From: Pandoraea terrae
GTDB taxonomy: Bacteria; Pseudomonadota; Gammaproteobacteria; Burkholderiales; Burkholderiaceae
Direction: 5' to 3'
DNA length: 48,259 bases
NCBI RefSeq assembly: GCF_902459695.1
Contig: NZ_CABPRZ010000037.1
Location: 1 to 48,259, forward strand
Positions 8,534 through 17,568 of this stretch are shown here, one piece after another. Made by a program: the position numbers and the translations under genes. A model generated the notes under the pieces. That model saw nothing but the letters and a program-made list of their open reading frames with translations. It was not told the DNA's origin and did no database searches. Numbering within the stretch: position 1 is the first letter of the stretch; each line of letters starts with the position of its first letter.

Positions 8534-10225
8534 TCATGCTGCCTTGGGGGTGCGATCGGGCGGCGATGCCCTGGACGAGCCCGCATGCCGGTTCAGCGCA
8601 CTCGCCACGGCGCGTGCGGCTGCAAGGTGCGGGGTAGCGGCGATGCCGACGCCGAAGCCGACGGGTCCGTCGCCTACCCGAACTTCCACGTAACACGCCG
8701 TGTGCTCGGCGCCACCGCGCCGGATGGCATGGCCATGCGAACCCGTGACGAGGATCTGCCCATCGTGCCGCGCGTTGAAAGCGGCCACCACAGCGCTCAC
8801 GGCGTCAACGCCGCGCCCGCGCAGGCTGATCGGCGCGCGCCGATCCGTCACTTCGATCTGGATAGCGCCGGCGGCTGCGTCGTGACGGCAATCCGTGACC
8901 TGGTAGGGCGCGTCTCCATCGAGATATTCGCGTACGAACAACGCATGGATCGCCTCGGCGGTGGCTTCCTGACCCGTTTCGTCGGTCACCGTCTGCACGG
9001 CCCGGCTGAACTCGATTTGCAGACGGCGCGGCAAAGCGATGCCGTAGCCCTGCTCAAGCAGAAAGGCCATGCCGCCCTTCCCGGACTGGCTGTTGACTCG
9101 GATGACCGCGTCGTAGCTGCGGCCGATATCGGCCGGATCGATCGGCAAATAGGGCACGTCCCAATGCGCATCGGGTTGCTGAACGGCGAAACCCTTCTTG
9201 ATGGCATCTTGATGCGAGCCGGAGAACGCCGTATGCACCAGATCTCCGACGTACGGATGGCGTGGGTGCACGGGAATCTGGTTGCAGGCTTCGACGCATT
9301 GACGTACCGCGTCGATATCCGAGAAGTCGAGGCACGGGTCGACGCCTTGCGTGTACAGATTGAGTGCGAGCGTGACGAGATCGACGTTACCCGTGCGCTC
9401 GCCATTGCCGAACAGGCAGCCTTCGACGCGGTCGGCGCCGGCGAGGATGGCCAGTTCGGCGGCGGCGACGGCCGTGCCGCGGTCATTGTGCGGGTGGACC
9501 GACAGGACGATCGAATCGCGCCGCGACAGGTGCCGGTGCATCCATTCGATCTGGTCGGCGTAGATATTGGGCGTCGAGCACTCGACCGTTGCCGGCAAGT
9601 TGATGATGAGTTTGTTGTTGCGCGTAGGCTGCATGACCTCCGTCACGGCGTCGCAGACCTCTCGCGAGAATGCCAGTTCGGCGCAGCTGAAGGTCTCCGG
9701 CGAGTACTGGAAGACCCATTCCGTGTCCGGTTGTGCGGCGGCGCATTGCTTGATGAGGCGCATGCCAGAAACCGCCAGGTCCTTGGTCTCTTCGCGTGTT
9801 GCGCCAAACACGATGCGCCGCCAGGCCGGCGAGATCGGATTGTACAGATGGACAATGGCCCGGCGCGCGCCGCGCAATGCTTCGAAGGTACGGAGAATCA
9901 GGTCTTCGCGCGACTGCGTGAGCACTTCGATCGTGACGTCGTCGGGGATGCGGTTTTCGTCGATGAGCCGGCGGACGAAGTCGAAGTCGGTCTGCGACGC
10001 CGACGGGAACGCAACTTCGATCTCCTTCATGCCGATTTTCACGAGCATGTCGAAGAACTGAAGCTTGCGCTCGATGCTCATCGGTTCGATGAGGGACTGA
10101 TTGCCGTCGCGCAGATCGGTGCTCATCCAGATGGGCGCTTTCGTGATCGTGCGGTTCGGCCACGCGCGGTTGGACAGGGCGACGGTTTGGGACGGACGGT
10201 ATTTTTCAGCCGGATTGCGCAACAT
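8534..10225 (-). CDS. leuA: 2-isopropylmalate synthase
   Basis: 563 residues, the length of the LeuA type-2 class. Condenses acetyl-CoA with 2-oxoisovalerate, the first committed step of leucine synthesis. The catalytic TIM-barrel begins with [18 protein letters not shown] and carries the metal-binding HPHNDRG motif and the GNGERTGN block; a C-terminal regulatory domain (about residues 430-545) would bind leucine for feedback inhibition. AAGGAGC precedes the ATG at 10225. A leader ORF with clustered leucine codons and alternative hairpins lies just upstream, suggesting control by attenuation. Confidence 0.97.
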   Translation of the reverse strand: MLRNPAEKYRPSQTVALSNRAWPNRTITKAPIWMSTDLRDGNQSLIEPMSIERKLQFFDMLVKIGMKEIEVAFPSASQTDFDFVRRLIDENRIPDDVTIEVLTQSREDLILRTFEALRGARRAIVHLYNPISPAWRRIVFGATREETKDLAVSGMRLIKQCAAAQPDTEWVFQYSPETFSCAELAFSREVCDAVTEVMQPTRNNKLIINLPATVECSTPNIYADQIEWMHRHLSRRDSIVLSVHPHNDRGTAVAAAELAILAGADRVEGCLFGNGERTGNVDLVTLALNLYTQGVDPCLDFSDIDAVRQCVEACNQIPVHPRHPYVGDLVHTAFSGSHQDAIKKGFAVQQPDAHWDVPYLPIDPADIGRSYDAVIRVNSQSGKGGMAFLLEQGYGIALPRRLQIEFSRAVQTVTDETGQEATAEAIHALFVREYLDGDAPYQVTDCRHDAAAGAIQIEVTDRRAPISLRGRGVDAVSAVVAAFNARHDGQILVTGSHGHAIRRGGAEHTACYVEVRVGDGPVGFGVGIAATPHLAAARAVASALNRHAGSSRASPPDRTPKAA

Positions 10226-10270
10226 CGTGAAGCTCCTTGTTGGATTTTTTCAAAGGTCGACGTGGCGAAA

Positions 10271-10325
10271 GGCGGCCGGACTGCCACTGAGGCTATGGGC
10301 CTGCGTTACTCGAGGCCCGGCCGCC
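10271..10325 (-). promoter_or_regulatory. Candidate transcription attenuator for leuA
   Basis: Read on the minus strand, GGCGGCCGG (10325-10317) can pair over 9 bp with CCGGCCGCC (10279-10271), which is followed by TTT. A competing hairpin, GGGCCT (10318-10313) with AGGCCC (10302-10297), overlaps the first arm. The first arm begins seven bases after the last leucine codon of the leader ORF, so a ribosome stalled there would cover it and prevent the long stem. This fits classical attenuation. The U tract is short, so the outcome might instead be at the ribosome-binding site. No structure computation was made. Confidence 0.55.
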
Positions 10326-10430
10326 GATCGGTAGCGGTAGCGGCAGCGATAGCGGCACCGCGAGCACGCGCGCCGCCGCAACGCGGGCAGCGCTGGCTTG
10401 CGTACGGGCGAAAGGCTGAAAAATTGCCAT
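10293..10430 (-). CDS. Candidate leucine-rich leader peptide of leuA
   Basis: A 45-codon ORF starting with ATG at 10430, preceded by AGGAAGG at good distance, and ending at TAG (10295-10293), 67 bp before leuA. Residues 23-33 read LAVPLSLPLPL: five leucines in eleven codons (CTC, CTA, CTG, CTA, CTA). CTA is expected to be rare in such a GC-rich genome, which would sharpen sensitivity to charged tRNA-Leu. The rest is Ala/Arg-rich and not protein-like. The peptide itself is unlikely to have a function; it would sense leucine supply for the attenuator overlapping its end. Confidence 0.6.
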   Translation of the reverse strand: MAIFQPFARTQASAARVAAARVLAVPLSLPLPLPIGGRASSNAGP

Positions 10431-10807
10431 GGGTCGATACCTTCCTGGGTCAAGGGGGGTGACGGCGTTTCACGATGGCGCCTGGAACGAAAGCAGGGCA
10501 GCATGCGGCTACGTCGGCGTCACGGTGAGCCTGTCATGCAACGGCTCGGGGTACTGCGGGAACTACAGAATTCGGAGAATTGCGACGGAACTCAACGCGT
10601 TAGCAGGCGTAGGTGTCGCGCCGCGGCCGGTAGGGCAGCGGAAGATAGCGATAGCAGGAGGGTGGTCGAATGCACGGTAGGCATGGCGACGACTATAGCG
10701 GCCGGGCGCGGCCGCTGTCAAGTCGGGGTGGGGATGGCGCTTTCGGGCGGCGGTGCTTGACCACCGCCGCTGAGTCCGTGATGTGGGGCGGGCGCGCCGG
10801 ACGCGCC
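10431..10807. other. Non-coding gap between the leuA leader and ybiB
   Basis: No convincing gene is seen on either strand. It should contain the leuA promoter on the minus strand, but I could not pick a clear -35/-10 pair. An imperfect GC hairpin (AGCGGCC at 10697-10703 with GGCCGCT at 10710-10716) lies about 90 bp beyond the ybiB stop, without a T run; it could help end the ybiB transcript. Confidence 0.4.
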
Positions 10808-11773
10808 TTAAGCGCTCGCCTGCGGCAGGCCGAGCGCTGAGCGAATGCCGGCGACTTGCCGGGCGATCGGCAAGGGCACGGCCGTGTTGCCGGCCAGGAC
10901 GGATTCGATCCAGCGGGCGGTGCTGTCTGCGTCGGCCGCGGGGAGATCGGGGGGCGTGCCAACGGCGCCTTCATCGGCCGCGACGAGCGTGGTCTGTTTC
11001 CCCTCGCAGAAGGCATCGATGGCGGTCTGGCGACGTGCGTCGGCGACCGGCTCGCCCTCCGTGCCGCGTGCCAGCAACACGCCGGGTGCAGGGGAGTCGA
11101 CGGGGTCGGAGAACATGGCCGTCAGGGTTTCGCGGTATTCCGGGTGGGTGTAATTGAACAAGCGCAGCGCCGGGCTGGCAAACGGTTGCAGGAGCTTGAC
11201 GACGGTATGCCCGGAATTGCGAACGCCCAGCACGGCGCGCATTTCGAGCAGGCGTTCGAGCGGCGGCGAGATGGCGTTAAGCGGCAGGTAGGCGACACGC
11301 CGGTCGCGCAGCGCCGTTTCGGCTTCGGCGCCGCTCTGGCAGGCGGGGTGGCCGAGTGCGGCGAAAATCGCCTGGGTGCCAACGCGATGCGTGCCACTGT
11401 GGTGCTGGCCGTGGACAAGCGCCGGAATGCCGTCGCGCGCCAGCAGCAGGGCCAGCAGCGGGGTGAGGTTCGGCTGCTTGCGCGCGCCGTTGTAGCTGGG
11501 CAACACAACGGGCGGCGGCGCGTCGGCCGGGGCGTTCAGCGGCGTAAACGTCGCGTGGGCGGCGGCAAGCATGGCGCGCAGCTCAACCGGCGTTTCGCCC
11601 TTGATACGATAGGCAATCAGCACGCCGCCCAGCTCGGCCGGGCCGACGCGGTCCGCGAGAATCGCGTCGAACAGGGCGCGGGTCTCGTCCTCGGACAGTG
11701 GGCGAGCGCCCTTGGCGCCACGAGCGATGGTTTTGAGCAGCGGCGCACAGGCAAAGGAGTCGGCGGCGGTCAT
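10808..11773 (-). CDS. ybiB: YbiB family DNA-binding protein (TrpD-like fold)
   Basis: 321 residues, close to E. coli YbiB (320). It has the anthranilate phosphoribosyltransferase fold: an N-terminal helical domain (LLKTIARGAKGARPLSEDET, ELGGVLIAYRIKGET) and a C-terminal domain with HSGTHRVGTQAIFAALG. YbiB proteins resemble TrpD but lack its activity and bind nucleic acid; in E. coli the gene is LexA-controlled. No tryptophan genes lie nearby, which agrees with YbiB rather than TrpD. The ATG at 11773 was chosen because it aligns with the YbiB N-terminus; an ATG at 11803 is also open. Confidence 0.85.
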   Translation of the reverse strand: MTAADSFACAPLLKTIARGAKGARPLSEDETRALFDAILADRVGPAELGGVLIAYRIKGETPVELRAMLAAAHATFTPLNAPADAPPPVVLPSYNGARKQPNLTPLLALLLARDGIPALVHGQHHSGTHRVGTQAIFAALGHPACQSGAEAETALRDRRVAYLPLNAISPPLERLLEMRAVLGVRNSGHTVVKLLQPFASPALRLFNYTHPEYRETLTAMFSDPVDSPAPGVLLARGTEGEPVADARRQTAIDAFCEGKQTTLVAADEGAVGTPPDLPAADADSTARWIESVLAGNTAVPLPIARQVAGIRSALGLPQASA

Positions 11774-11962
11774 GGCGTATCGGTGCCGTAAAAGCTCCAT
11801 CATACGCAATCGGCGTTCGCCTGTGCGCTGCGTTGCAGTACCATGACGGGTTTCGGCCCGCTGTGGTGCTTCGGGCGACAGGCGCGTGCGAGGCATGCCT
11901 GGCGTACGCGGCGGCGATGGACCGTGGGCGAGGCCCCCAACCAACGGTGATCGAGGATTCTC

Positions 11963-12610
11963 ATGTATCAGCTGTATAGCTACTTCCGCAGTTCCGCCGC
12001 GTATCGCGTGCGCATCGCCCTGAATCTGAAGGGGCTCGACTACGACATTATTCCGGTGCACCTGGTGCGTGACGGCGGCCAGCAACTGAAGCCCGAGTAT
12101 CAGGCGCTGAACCCGGACTCGCTGGTGCCGACGTTCGTCGACGGCGACGAGGTCATGAACCAGTCGATGGCGATCATCGAGTATCTGGACGAGGTTCACC
12201 CCGAACTGGCGCTGCTGCCTGCCGACGCGCTGGGCCGGGCACGGGTGCGCGCGCTGGCGCAGAGCATTGCGTGCGAGATTCATCCGCTGAACAATCTACG
12301 CGTGTTGCGCTACCTCAAGCACGACATGAAGGTGTCGGAGGAGGCGAAGAACGCGTGGTACGTGCACTGGATCGAGCAAGGTTTCACGGCATTCGAGAAG
12401 CGTCTTGCGGCGCAAGGGCAGCCGGGCAAGTTCTGCTATGGCGATACGCCGACGATGGCCGATTGCTGCCTGATACCGCAGGTTTACAACGCTGAACGCT
12501 TCAACGTCGATTTGACGCCATTTCCGCGCATCGCAGTAATCAATGCACATTGCCTGTCGCTCGACGCATTCGCGAAAGCCGCGCCGGGCGCGCAGCCGGA
12601 TGCCGAGTAA
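11963..12610 (+). CDS. maiA: Maleylacetoacetate isomerase (zeta-class glutathione S-transferase)
   Basis: 215 residues. The N-terminal thioredoxin-like domain begins YQLYSYFRSSAAYRVRIALN, with the SSxxxRVRIAL glutathione-activating serine motif of zeta GSTs; NQSMAIIEYLDE contributes glutathione contacts. It isomerises maleylacetoacetate to fumarylacetoacetate in tyrosine catabolism. The usual partners hmgA and fahA are not beside it here. GAGGATTCTC precedes the ATG. Confidence 0.93.
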   Translation: MYQLYSYFRSSAAYRVRIALNLKGLDYDIIPVHLVRDGGQQLKPEYQALNPDSLVPTFVDGDEVMNQSMAIIEYLDEVHPELALLPADALGRARVRALAQSIACEIHPLNNLRVLRYLKHDMKVSEEAKNAWYVHWIEQGFTAFEKRLAAQGQPGKFCYGDTPTMADCCLIPQVYNAERFNVDLTPFPRIAVINAHCLSLDAFAKAAPGAQPDAE

Positions 12611-12655
12611 GCGGGCAGGAAGGACCTCGCGCACGACGGCTGCGCGGGGTTCGGC

Positions 12656-13294
12656 ATGATCGACGCCGCTTACTGGAAGGGCATGGCACTCGGCGCGAGC
12701 CTGATCATGGCGATCGGCGCGCAGAATGCGTTTGTCCTGCGACAAGGCATTCTGCAGCGGCATGTCGGCATCGTCGTGGCAGTTTGCGCCATTTGCGATA
12801 TGGTGCTGATCGCCGCCGGCGTGGCCGGCATGGGCAGCCTTGTGGCCGCCTATCCGCGCTTTCTGGCAGCCGTGACCTGGGGCGGGGCGGCGTTCCTGTT
12901 CTGGTATGGGCTTCGCGCCTGGCGTGCCGCTTTTGACGGCATGGGTGTGTTGAAGGCCGACGGCAGTGCGGCCGCGGCGAAAGCGGATTCGAGCTGGCAA
13001 CGGACGCTGTTGCTCGTGGTCATGCTGTCAATGCTCAACCCGCATGTCTATCTCGATACGGTGATCCTGCTCGGCGGGTTGGGCGCCGCTCAACCCTGGC
13101 CGGGGAATCTTTGGTTTGCCGCGGGGGCGATGACGGCTTCCGCCCTTTGGTTCTGCGGTCTCGGGTACGGCGCGCGGCTGGTGGCGCCGCTGTTCGCCCG
13201 GCCGCGTGCATGGCAGATTCTCGACGGGATCGTCGGCACGATGATGTGGACGCTTGCGGCCGGGTTGGTGTTTCAGCGCGCTTCGCTGGGGTAA
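12656..13294 (+). CDS. LysE/ArgO family amino acid exporter
   Basis: 212 residues with about six membrane helices. The N-terminus GASLIMAIGAQNAFVLRQG is diagnostic of the LysE/ArgO branch, which exports basic amino acids. Further family blocks are SMLNPHVYLDTVILLGGLG and the C-terminal IVGTMMWTLAAGLV. It begins 45 bp after maiA on the same strand and converges on ftsY with only 8 bp between stops. The substrate (arginine or lysine) is inferred from the family. Confidence 0.92.
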   Translation: MIDAAYWKGMALGASLIMAIGAQNAFVLRQGILQRHVGIVVAVCAICDMVLIAAGVAGMGSLVAAYPRFLAAVTWGGAAFLFWYGLRAWRAAFDGMGVLKADGSAAAAKADSSWQRTLLLVVMLSMLNPHVYLDTVILLGGLGAAQPWPGNLWFAAGAMTASALWFCGLGYGARLVAPLFARPRAWQILDGIVGTMMWTLAAGLVFQRASLG

Positions 13295-13302
13295 TGCGGG
13301 TA

Positions 13303-14562
13303 TTACCCCAGCAGCGCGTCGGCAAACTCTTTCGCTGAAAACGGCTGCAGGTCCTCGACTTTCTCGCCGACACCAATGAAATACACCGGCACGGGGCGTT
13401 GACGCGCAATCGCCGCCAGGATGCCGCCCTTGGCCGTGCCATCGAGCTTCGTTACGATCAGGCCGGTCAGCGAGAGGGCGTCGTCGAATGCCTTGACCTG
13501 GGCAAGCGCGTTTTGTCCGGTATTGGCGTCGATGACGAGCAAGACCTCGTGTGGCGCGCCGTCCGCTGCCTTGGCCAGCACGCGCTTGATCTTTCGCAAC
13601 TCCTCCATCAAGTGCAGCTGTGTCGGCAAACGGCCGGCGGTGTCGGCCATCACGATGTCGATTTTGCGTGCCCGCGCCGCATTGACAGCGTCGAACACCA
13701 CGGCTGCCGGATCGCCGCTCTCCTGCGCGACCACCGCAACGTTGTTGCGCTCGCCCCAGATTGCCAACTGTTCGCGCGCCGCCGCACGGAACGTGTCGCC
13801 CGCCGCCAGCAACACCGATTGATCGTACTCCTGGAAGTGCTTGGCCAGCTTGCCGATGCTCGTGGTCTTGCCGGCGCCGTTGACACCCGCGATCATAACG
13901 ACCAGCGGCTGCTCGCGGCCCAACACCAGGCTTTGCTCCAATGGCCGCAGCAACTCGACCAGCAAGTCATGCAGCGCGCGTTTGACCTGCTCGCCTTCCG
14001 TCAAACGTTCTGCCTTGACCTTCTTGCGCAAAGCTTCGATCAGGTAGAGCGTCGCTTCAACGCCCGCGTCGCTCATCAGTAATGCGCTTTCGAGTTCTTC
14101 GAACAGGTTTTCGTCGACCTTCACACCGACAAAGATGCCCGTCAGGCCGGCGCTCGTCTTGGACAGGCCCGATTTCAGGCGGGTCAGCCACGAACGCTTC
14201 GCGGCTGGCGCCGGCGCAGGTGCCGCCACGATCTCGCCAATGGTCTCGCCACGGTCGTCCTTCACCTCGATCGGCGCCGCCAACGGTTCGGATGCCGCTT
14301 CGAGGGCCGCTTCTGCCTCGGCCCCAACCGCAGCGACGACGGCTGGCGTCCGAGCCGGTTGGGCGATTTCGGGCATTTCCCCGGAAATGTCCGATTCGAC
14401 CCGCGCAGGTGCCGGTGCCGGGGCAAACGCCTCCGCAGGCCCGCGTGCGACGGCTTCGGATGTGCCCAAGGCCCGTGATTCGGGCGGTTCGGCCTGTGGC
14501 GCGGGGCTCGGCTCGGTCGGCGCGGCGTTACCGGATTTGAAGCGTTTGAAAAAACTGAACAT
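13303..14562 (-). CDS. ftsY: Signal recognition particle receptor FtsY
   Basis: 419 residues. An acidic, Ala/Pro-rich A domain (about residues 1-115) is followed by the NG GTPase domain. Nucleotide motifs are [15 protein letters not shown] (G1), DTAGRLPTQ (G3) and TKLDGTAKGG (G4/G5). FtsY docks SRP-ribosome complexes at the inner membrane. It is divergent from the M16 peptidase pair. In many proteobacteria ftsY neighbours rsmD, which lies some 5 kb away here. Confidence 0.97.
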   Translation of the reverse strand: MFSFFKRFKSGNAAPTEPSPAPQAEPPESRALGTSEAVARGPAEAFAPAPAPARVESDISGEMPEIAQPARTPAVVAAVGAEAEAALEAASEPLAAPIEVKDDRGETIGEIVAAPAPAPAAKRSWLTRLKSGLSKTSAGLTGIFVGVKVDENLFEELESALLMSDAGVEATLYLIEALRKKVKAERLTEGEQVKRALHDLLVELLRPLEQSLVLGREQPLVVMIAGVNGAGKTTSIGKLAKHFQEYDQSVLLAAGDTFRAAAREQLAIWGERNNVAVVAQESGDPAAVVFDAVNAARARKIDIVMADTAGRLPTQLHLMEELRKIKRVLAKAADGAPHEVLLVIDANTGQNALAQVKAFDDALSLTGLIVTKLDGTAKGGILAAIARQRPVPVYFIGVGEKVEDLQPFSAKEFADALLG

Positions 14563-14705
14563 GAGGCGAAGAACTCGAGGTGGGGCGCGTGGTCAGTAAA
14601 CGGTCCGAAAACGCCATACAATGGCAAACCGACATTTCCGACGCGGGAAATGCGGCGTATTTTATCAGACGCGTATCGACGTCCGTCACGGGCGAAAGGG
14701 GAACC

Positions 14706-16112
14706 ATGCGCTGGCTTCATGCCTTGGCTGGACTGACGTTGGCTGCAGCCGTGACCTTGGGTCACGCCGCCGACGCCGGTCGCAGCGGTACCATCGACAA
14801 TACCTCGGAATTCACGCTGGCCAACGGCCTGCGCCTGATTGTCCGTGAAGATCATCGTGCCCCGACCGTGGCGCACATGGTATGGTATCGCGCCGGCTCG
14901 ATCGACGAATTCAACGGCACCACCGGTGTCGCGCACGCGCTCGAACACATGATGTTCAAAGGCACGAAAACCGTCGGTCCCGGAGAGTTCTCGCGCCGTG
15001 TGGCCGCGCTGGGTGGCCGCGAAAACGCTTTCACGAGCAAGGATTACACCGGCTTTTTCGAGCAGACGGAAAAGTCGCGCCTGCCCGACATGATGAAGCT
15101 CGACGCCGACCGCATGCAGAACCTGCAGTTGACGGCCGAGGAATTCAAGAAGGAAATCCAGGTAGTCATGGAAGAGCGCCGGCTTCGTACCGACGACCAG
15201 CCGCGCGCGTTGCTCGATGAACAGTTGATGGCCACGGCGCTCGTTGCGAATCCCTACCGCCGCCCGATCGTCGGCTGGATGAACGACCTCCAGCACATGA
15301 CCGTCGACGATACCAAAGTCTGGTATCAGCGCTGGTATGCGCCGAATAACGCCGTCGTCGTCGTGAGCGGCGATGTCGATCCGAAACAGGTGAAGGCCTG
15401 GGCCGAGCAGTACTATGGCCCGATTCCCGGCCACGCACTGCCGGAACGCCGGCCGCAAGAGGAACCCGCGCAGACCGGCGTTCGCCGTGTCAGCGTGAAG
15501 GCGCCCGCGGAGCTACCGTATCTCGTCATGGCCTACCGTGCCCCGCAACTCCACGATGTGCAAAAAGACGACGATGTCTATGCGCTGCAAGTACTCGCAG
15601 CCGCGCTCGATGGCTACAGCAACGCGCGGCTGAGCCGCCATCTGGTGCGCGAACAACGCATCGCCAATGAAGCCGGCGCCAGCTACGACGGCCTCGGACG
15701 CGGCCCGCAATTCTTCATACTCCAGGGCGTGCCCGCCACCGGAAAATCGCCGGCAGCACTGGAACAAGCGCTGCGCGGACAGATCGCCGAGATTGCCACG
15801 CATGGCGTTACGGCTGATGAACTGAAGCGCGTCAAGGCGCAAGTCGTCGCATCGCAAATCTACAAGCGCGATTCAGTCTTCGGACAGGCGATGGAAATCG
15901 GCCTGAATGAAATGTCAGGAATTTCCTGGCGCGATATCGACCCGATGCTCGACAAGTTCAAGGCAGTGACGCCCGCGCAGGTGCGAGCCGTGGCGAAGAA
16001 GTATTTCAGCGACGATCAACTGACTGTCGCTACGCTCGTGCCGCAGCCGGTCGACGCGCAAACGCTGAAACGGCGCGCACAAGGCGCCGAAGACCTCAAG
16101 AACATGCGCTAA
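14706..16112 (+). CDS. M16 family zinc metallopeptidase, catalytic subunit
   Basis: 468 residues. A signal peptide (about residues 1-21, ending GHAAD) sends it to the periplasm. The inverted zinc motif HxxEH is intact (His77-Ala-Leu-Glu80-His81), with the downstream glutamate in KKEIQVVMEERRLR. The ATG at 14706 has a GGGGA ribosome-binding sequence; longer reading into the ftsY side is not supported. A second M16 gene without a zinc site follows after 15 bp, so the active enzyme is probably a heterodimer like mitochondrial processing peptidase. Confidence 0.95.
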   Translation: MRWLHALAGLTLAAAVTLGHAADAGRSGTIDNTSEFTLANGLRLIVREDHRAPTVAHMVWYRAGSIDEFNGTTGVAHALEHMMFKGTKTVGPGEFSRRVAALGGRENAFTSKDYTGFFEQTEKSRLPDMMKLDADRMQNLQLTAEEFKKEIQVVMEERRLRTDDQPRALLDEQLMATALVANPYRRPIVGWMNDLQHMTVDDTKVWYQRWYAPNNAVVVVSGDVDPKQVKAWAEQYYGPIPGHALPERRPQEEPAQTGVRRVSVKAPAELPYLVMAYRAPQLHDVQKDDDVYALQVLAAALDGYSNARLSRHLVREQRIANEAGASYDGLGRGPQFFILQGVPATGKSPAALEQALRGQIAEIATHGVTADELKRVKAQVVASQIYKRDSVFGQAMEIGLNEMSGISWRDIDPMLDKFKAVTPAQVRAVAKKYFSDDQLTVATLVPQPVDAQTLKRRAQGAEDLKNMR

Positions 16113-16127
16113 GGGGATTCGAATCCA

Positions 16128-17495
16128 ATGAAAATTGCCGCACTCTTTCGCGTGATCGCCGCGCCGGCCTGGGCCACAGTGGTCGCCCTTTCCGCCATTG
16201 CCACGCCTGCGCATGCAGCGCTGCCGATCCAGCAGTGGACCGCCCCGTCCGGCGCCAAGGTGATGTTCGTGGAAAGCCGCTCGATCCCGATGCTCGACAT
16301 CAACATCGATTTCGACGCCGGCAGCCGCTACGATCCGCCGGGCCGTGACGGCCTCGCCGCCGTTACGGCCGATCTGCTCGACGCCGGTGCGCTGGCCGCC
16401 GGCGGCCAGCCCGGGCTGAATGAAGCGCAGATTGCCGACCGCTTCGCCGACGTCGGGGCAATGTCTTCCACGTCTGCCGGGCGCGATGCCGCCACCGTTA
16501 CGATCCGCACGCTGTCCGCTGCGCCGGAACGCCAGGCGGCGCTCGCAGCGCTTGCGCAGTTCCTGCAGCATCCGGCGTTTCCCGAGGCGGTGCTCAAGCG
16601 CGAGAAGTCTCGCCTGATCGCCAGCATCGCGGAAGCGGACACGAAGCCGGAAGTCATCGCGCAAAAGGCGTTTCGCCGCGCCATGTATGGCAGCCATCCG
16701 TATGGGGCCAGTGCCACGGCGAAGAGCGTCGGATCGCTCACGCGCGACGACCTGGTGGCGTTCTATCGCAAGACCTACAGCCCGCGCCGTGCGGTCGTCA
16801 CGCTGGTCGGCGACATCGATCGCGCCGAGGCCGAGCGGATCGTCGCGCAGTTGACTGCCGGCCTGCCCACCGGTTCGCCGCCGCCGGCGATGCCCCCCGT
16901 CGCAAAGCTCGCCAACGCCGTGCAGATCGATCTGCCGCATCCGGCCGAGCAAGCGCATATCCTCATCGGCCAACCGGCCATCGAACGCGCCGATCCCGAT
17001 TATTTCCCGTTGCTGGTCGGCAACTACGTCCTCGGCGGCGGTGGATTCGTGTCGCGTCTGACGAGCGAGGTGCGGGAAAAGCGCGGACTGACGTACGGCG
17101 TCACCAGCTATTTCATGCCGCAACTGCAGCCGGGACCGTTCGAGATCGGCCTGCAAACGCGTCGCGAACAGGCACCCGAAGCGCTCAAGGTGGTCCGCGC
17201 CACGCTCGACAAGTTCGTCGCGGAGGGCCCGACCGACAGCGAACTCAAGGCGGCCAAGGACAATCTCGTCAATGGCTTTCCGCTGCGGCTCGACAGCAAC
17301 CGGAAATTGCTCGCGAACGTTGCCGCGATCGGCTTCTATGGCTTGCCGCTGAATTATCTCGACACCTGGACGGAGAAGGTGACGGCCGTGACGGTCGCCG
17401 ATATTCGCGCCGCATTCGCGCGTCATCTCCAGCCGGACCGGATGGTCACGGTTGTGGTTGGGCCGGGCGACGTATTCAAGGCCGTGTCGCGGTAG
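16128..17495 (+). CDS. M16 family peptidase-like protein, non-catalytic subunit
   Basis: 455 residues with a signal peptide ending near THE motif AHA (about residue 28). Where the partner has HALEH this protein has AVTAD, so no zinc can be held. It keeps the substrate-binding R/Y region of M16B proteins (SRLTSEVREKRGLTYGVTSY). The 15-bp spacing and matched length indicate a co-translated heterodimer with the gene at 14706. Substrates are unknown. A strong terminator follows. Confidence 0.93.
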   Translation: MKIAALFRVIAAPAWATVVALSAIATPAHAALPIQQWTAPSGAKVMFVESRSIPMLDINIDFDAGSRYDPPGRDGLAAVTADLLDAGALAAGGQPGLNEAQIADRFADVGAMSSTSAGRDAATVTIRTLSAAPERQAALAALAQFLQHPAFPEAVLKREKSRLIASIAEADTKPEVIAQKAFRRAMYGSHPYGASATAKSVGSLTRDDLVAFYRKTYSPRRAVVTLVGDIDRAEAERIVAQLTAGLPTGSPPPAMPPVAKLANAVQIDLPHPAEQAHILIGQPAIERADPDYFPLLVGNYVLGGGGFVSRLTSEVREKRGLTYGVTSYFMPQLQPGPFEIGLQTRREQAPEALKVVRATLDKFVAEGPTDSELKAAKDNLVNGFPLRLDSNRKLLANVAAIGFYGLPLNYLDTWTEKVTAVTVADIRAAFARHLQPDRMVTVVVGPGDVFKAVSR

Positions 17496-17513
17496 GCGCT
17501 ACGCGCATCGTGC

Positions 17514-17551
17514 AAAACGGGCGGCGCCTGAATTCGGCGCCGCCCGTTTTT
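17514..17551. terminator. Strong bidirectional terminator
   Basis: A 15-bp perfect stem (AAAACGGGCGGCGCC at 17514-17528 and GGCGCCGCCCGTTTT at 17536-17550, loop of 7). It ends both the M16 operon on the plus strand and the ABC exporter operon on the minus strand, which ends 18 bp away. Confidence 0.92.
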
Positions 17552-17568
17552 GCTTTGGTGGGGCGCGC

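Noticed and set aside
8507-10462. 651-codon ORF on the plus strand opposite leuA
   Set aside because: A GC-rich antisense shadow of leuA with no family features; leuA itself is certain.
10250-10504. 84-codon minus-strand ORF with a Cys-Arg-Tyr-Arg run as an alternative leuA leader
   Set aside because: Same DNA as the candidate leader but in a different frame; it lacks leucine codons and a suitable ribosome-binding site. The frame starting at 10430 is preferred.
10808-11773. Reading ybiB as trpD (anthranilate phosphoribosyltransferase)
   Set aside because: Length, N-terminus and lack of tryptophan genes nearby match YbiB, and TrpD catalytic motifs are not intact.
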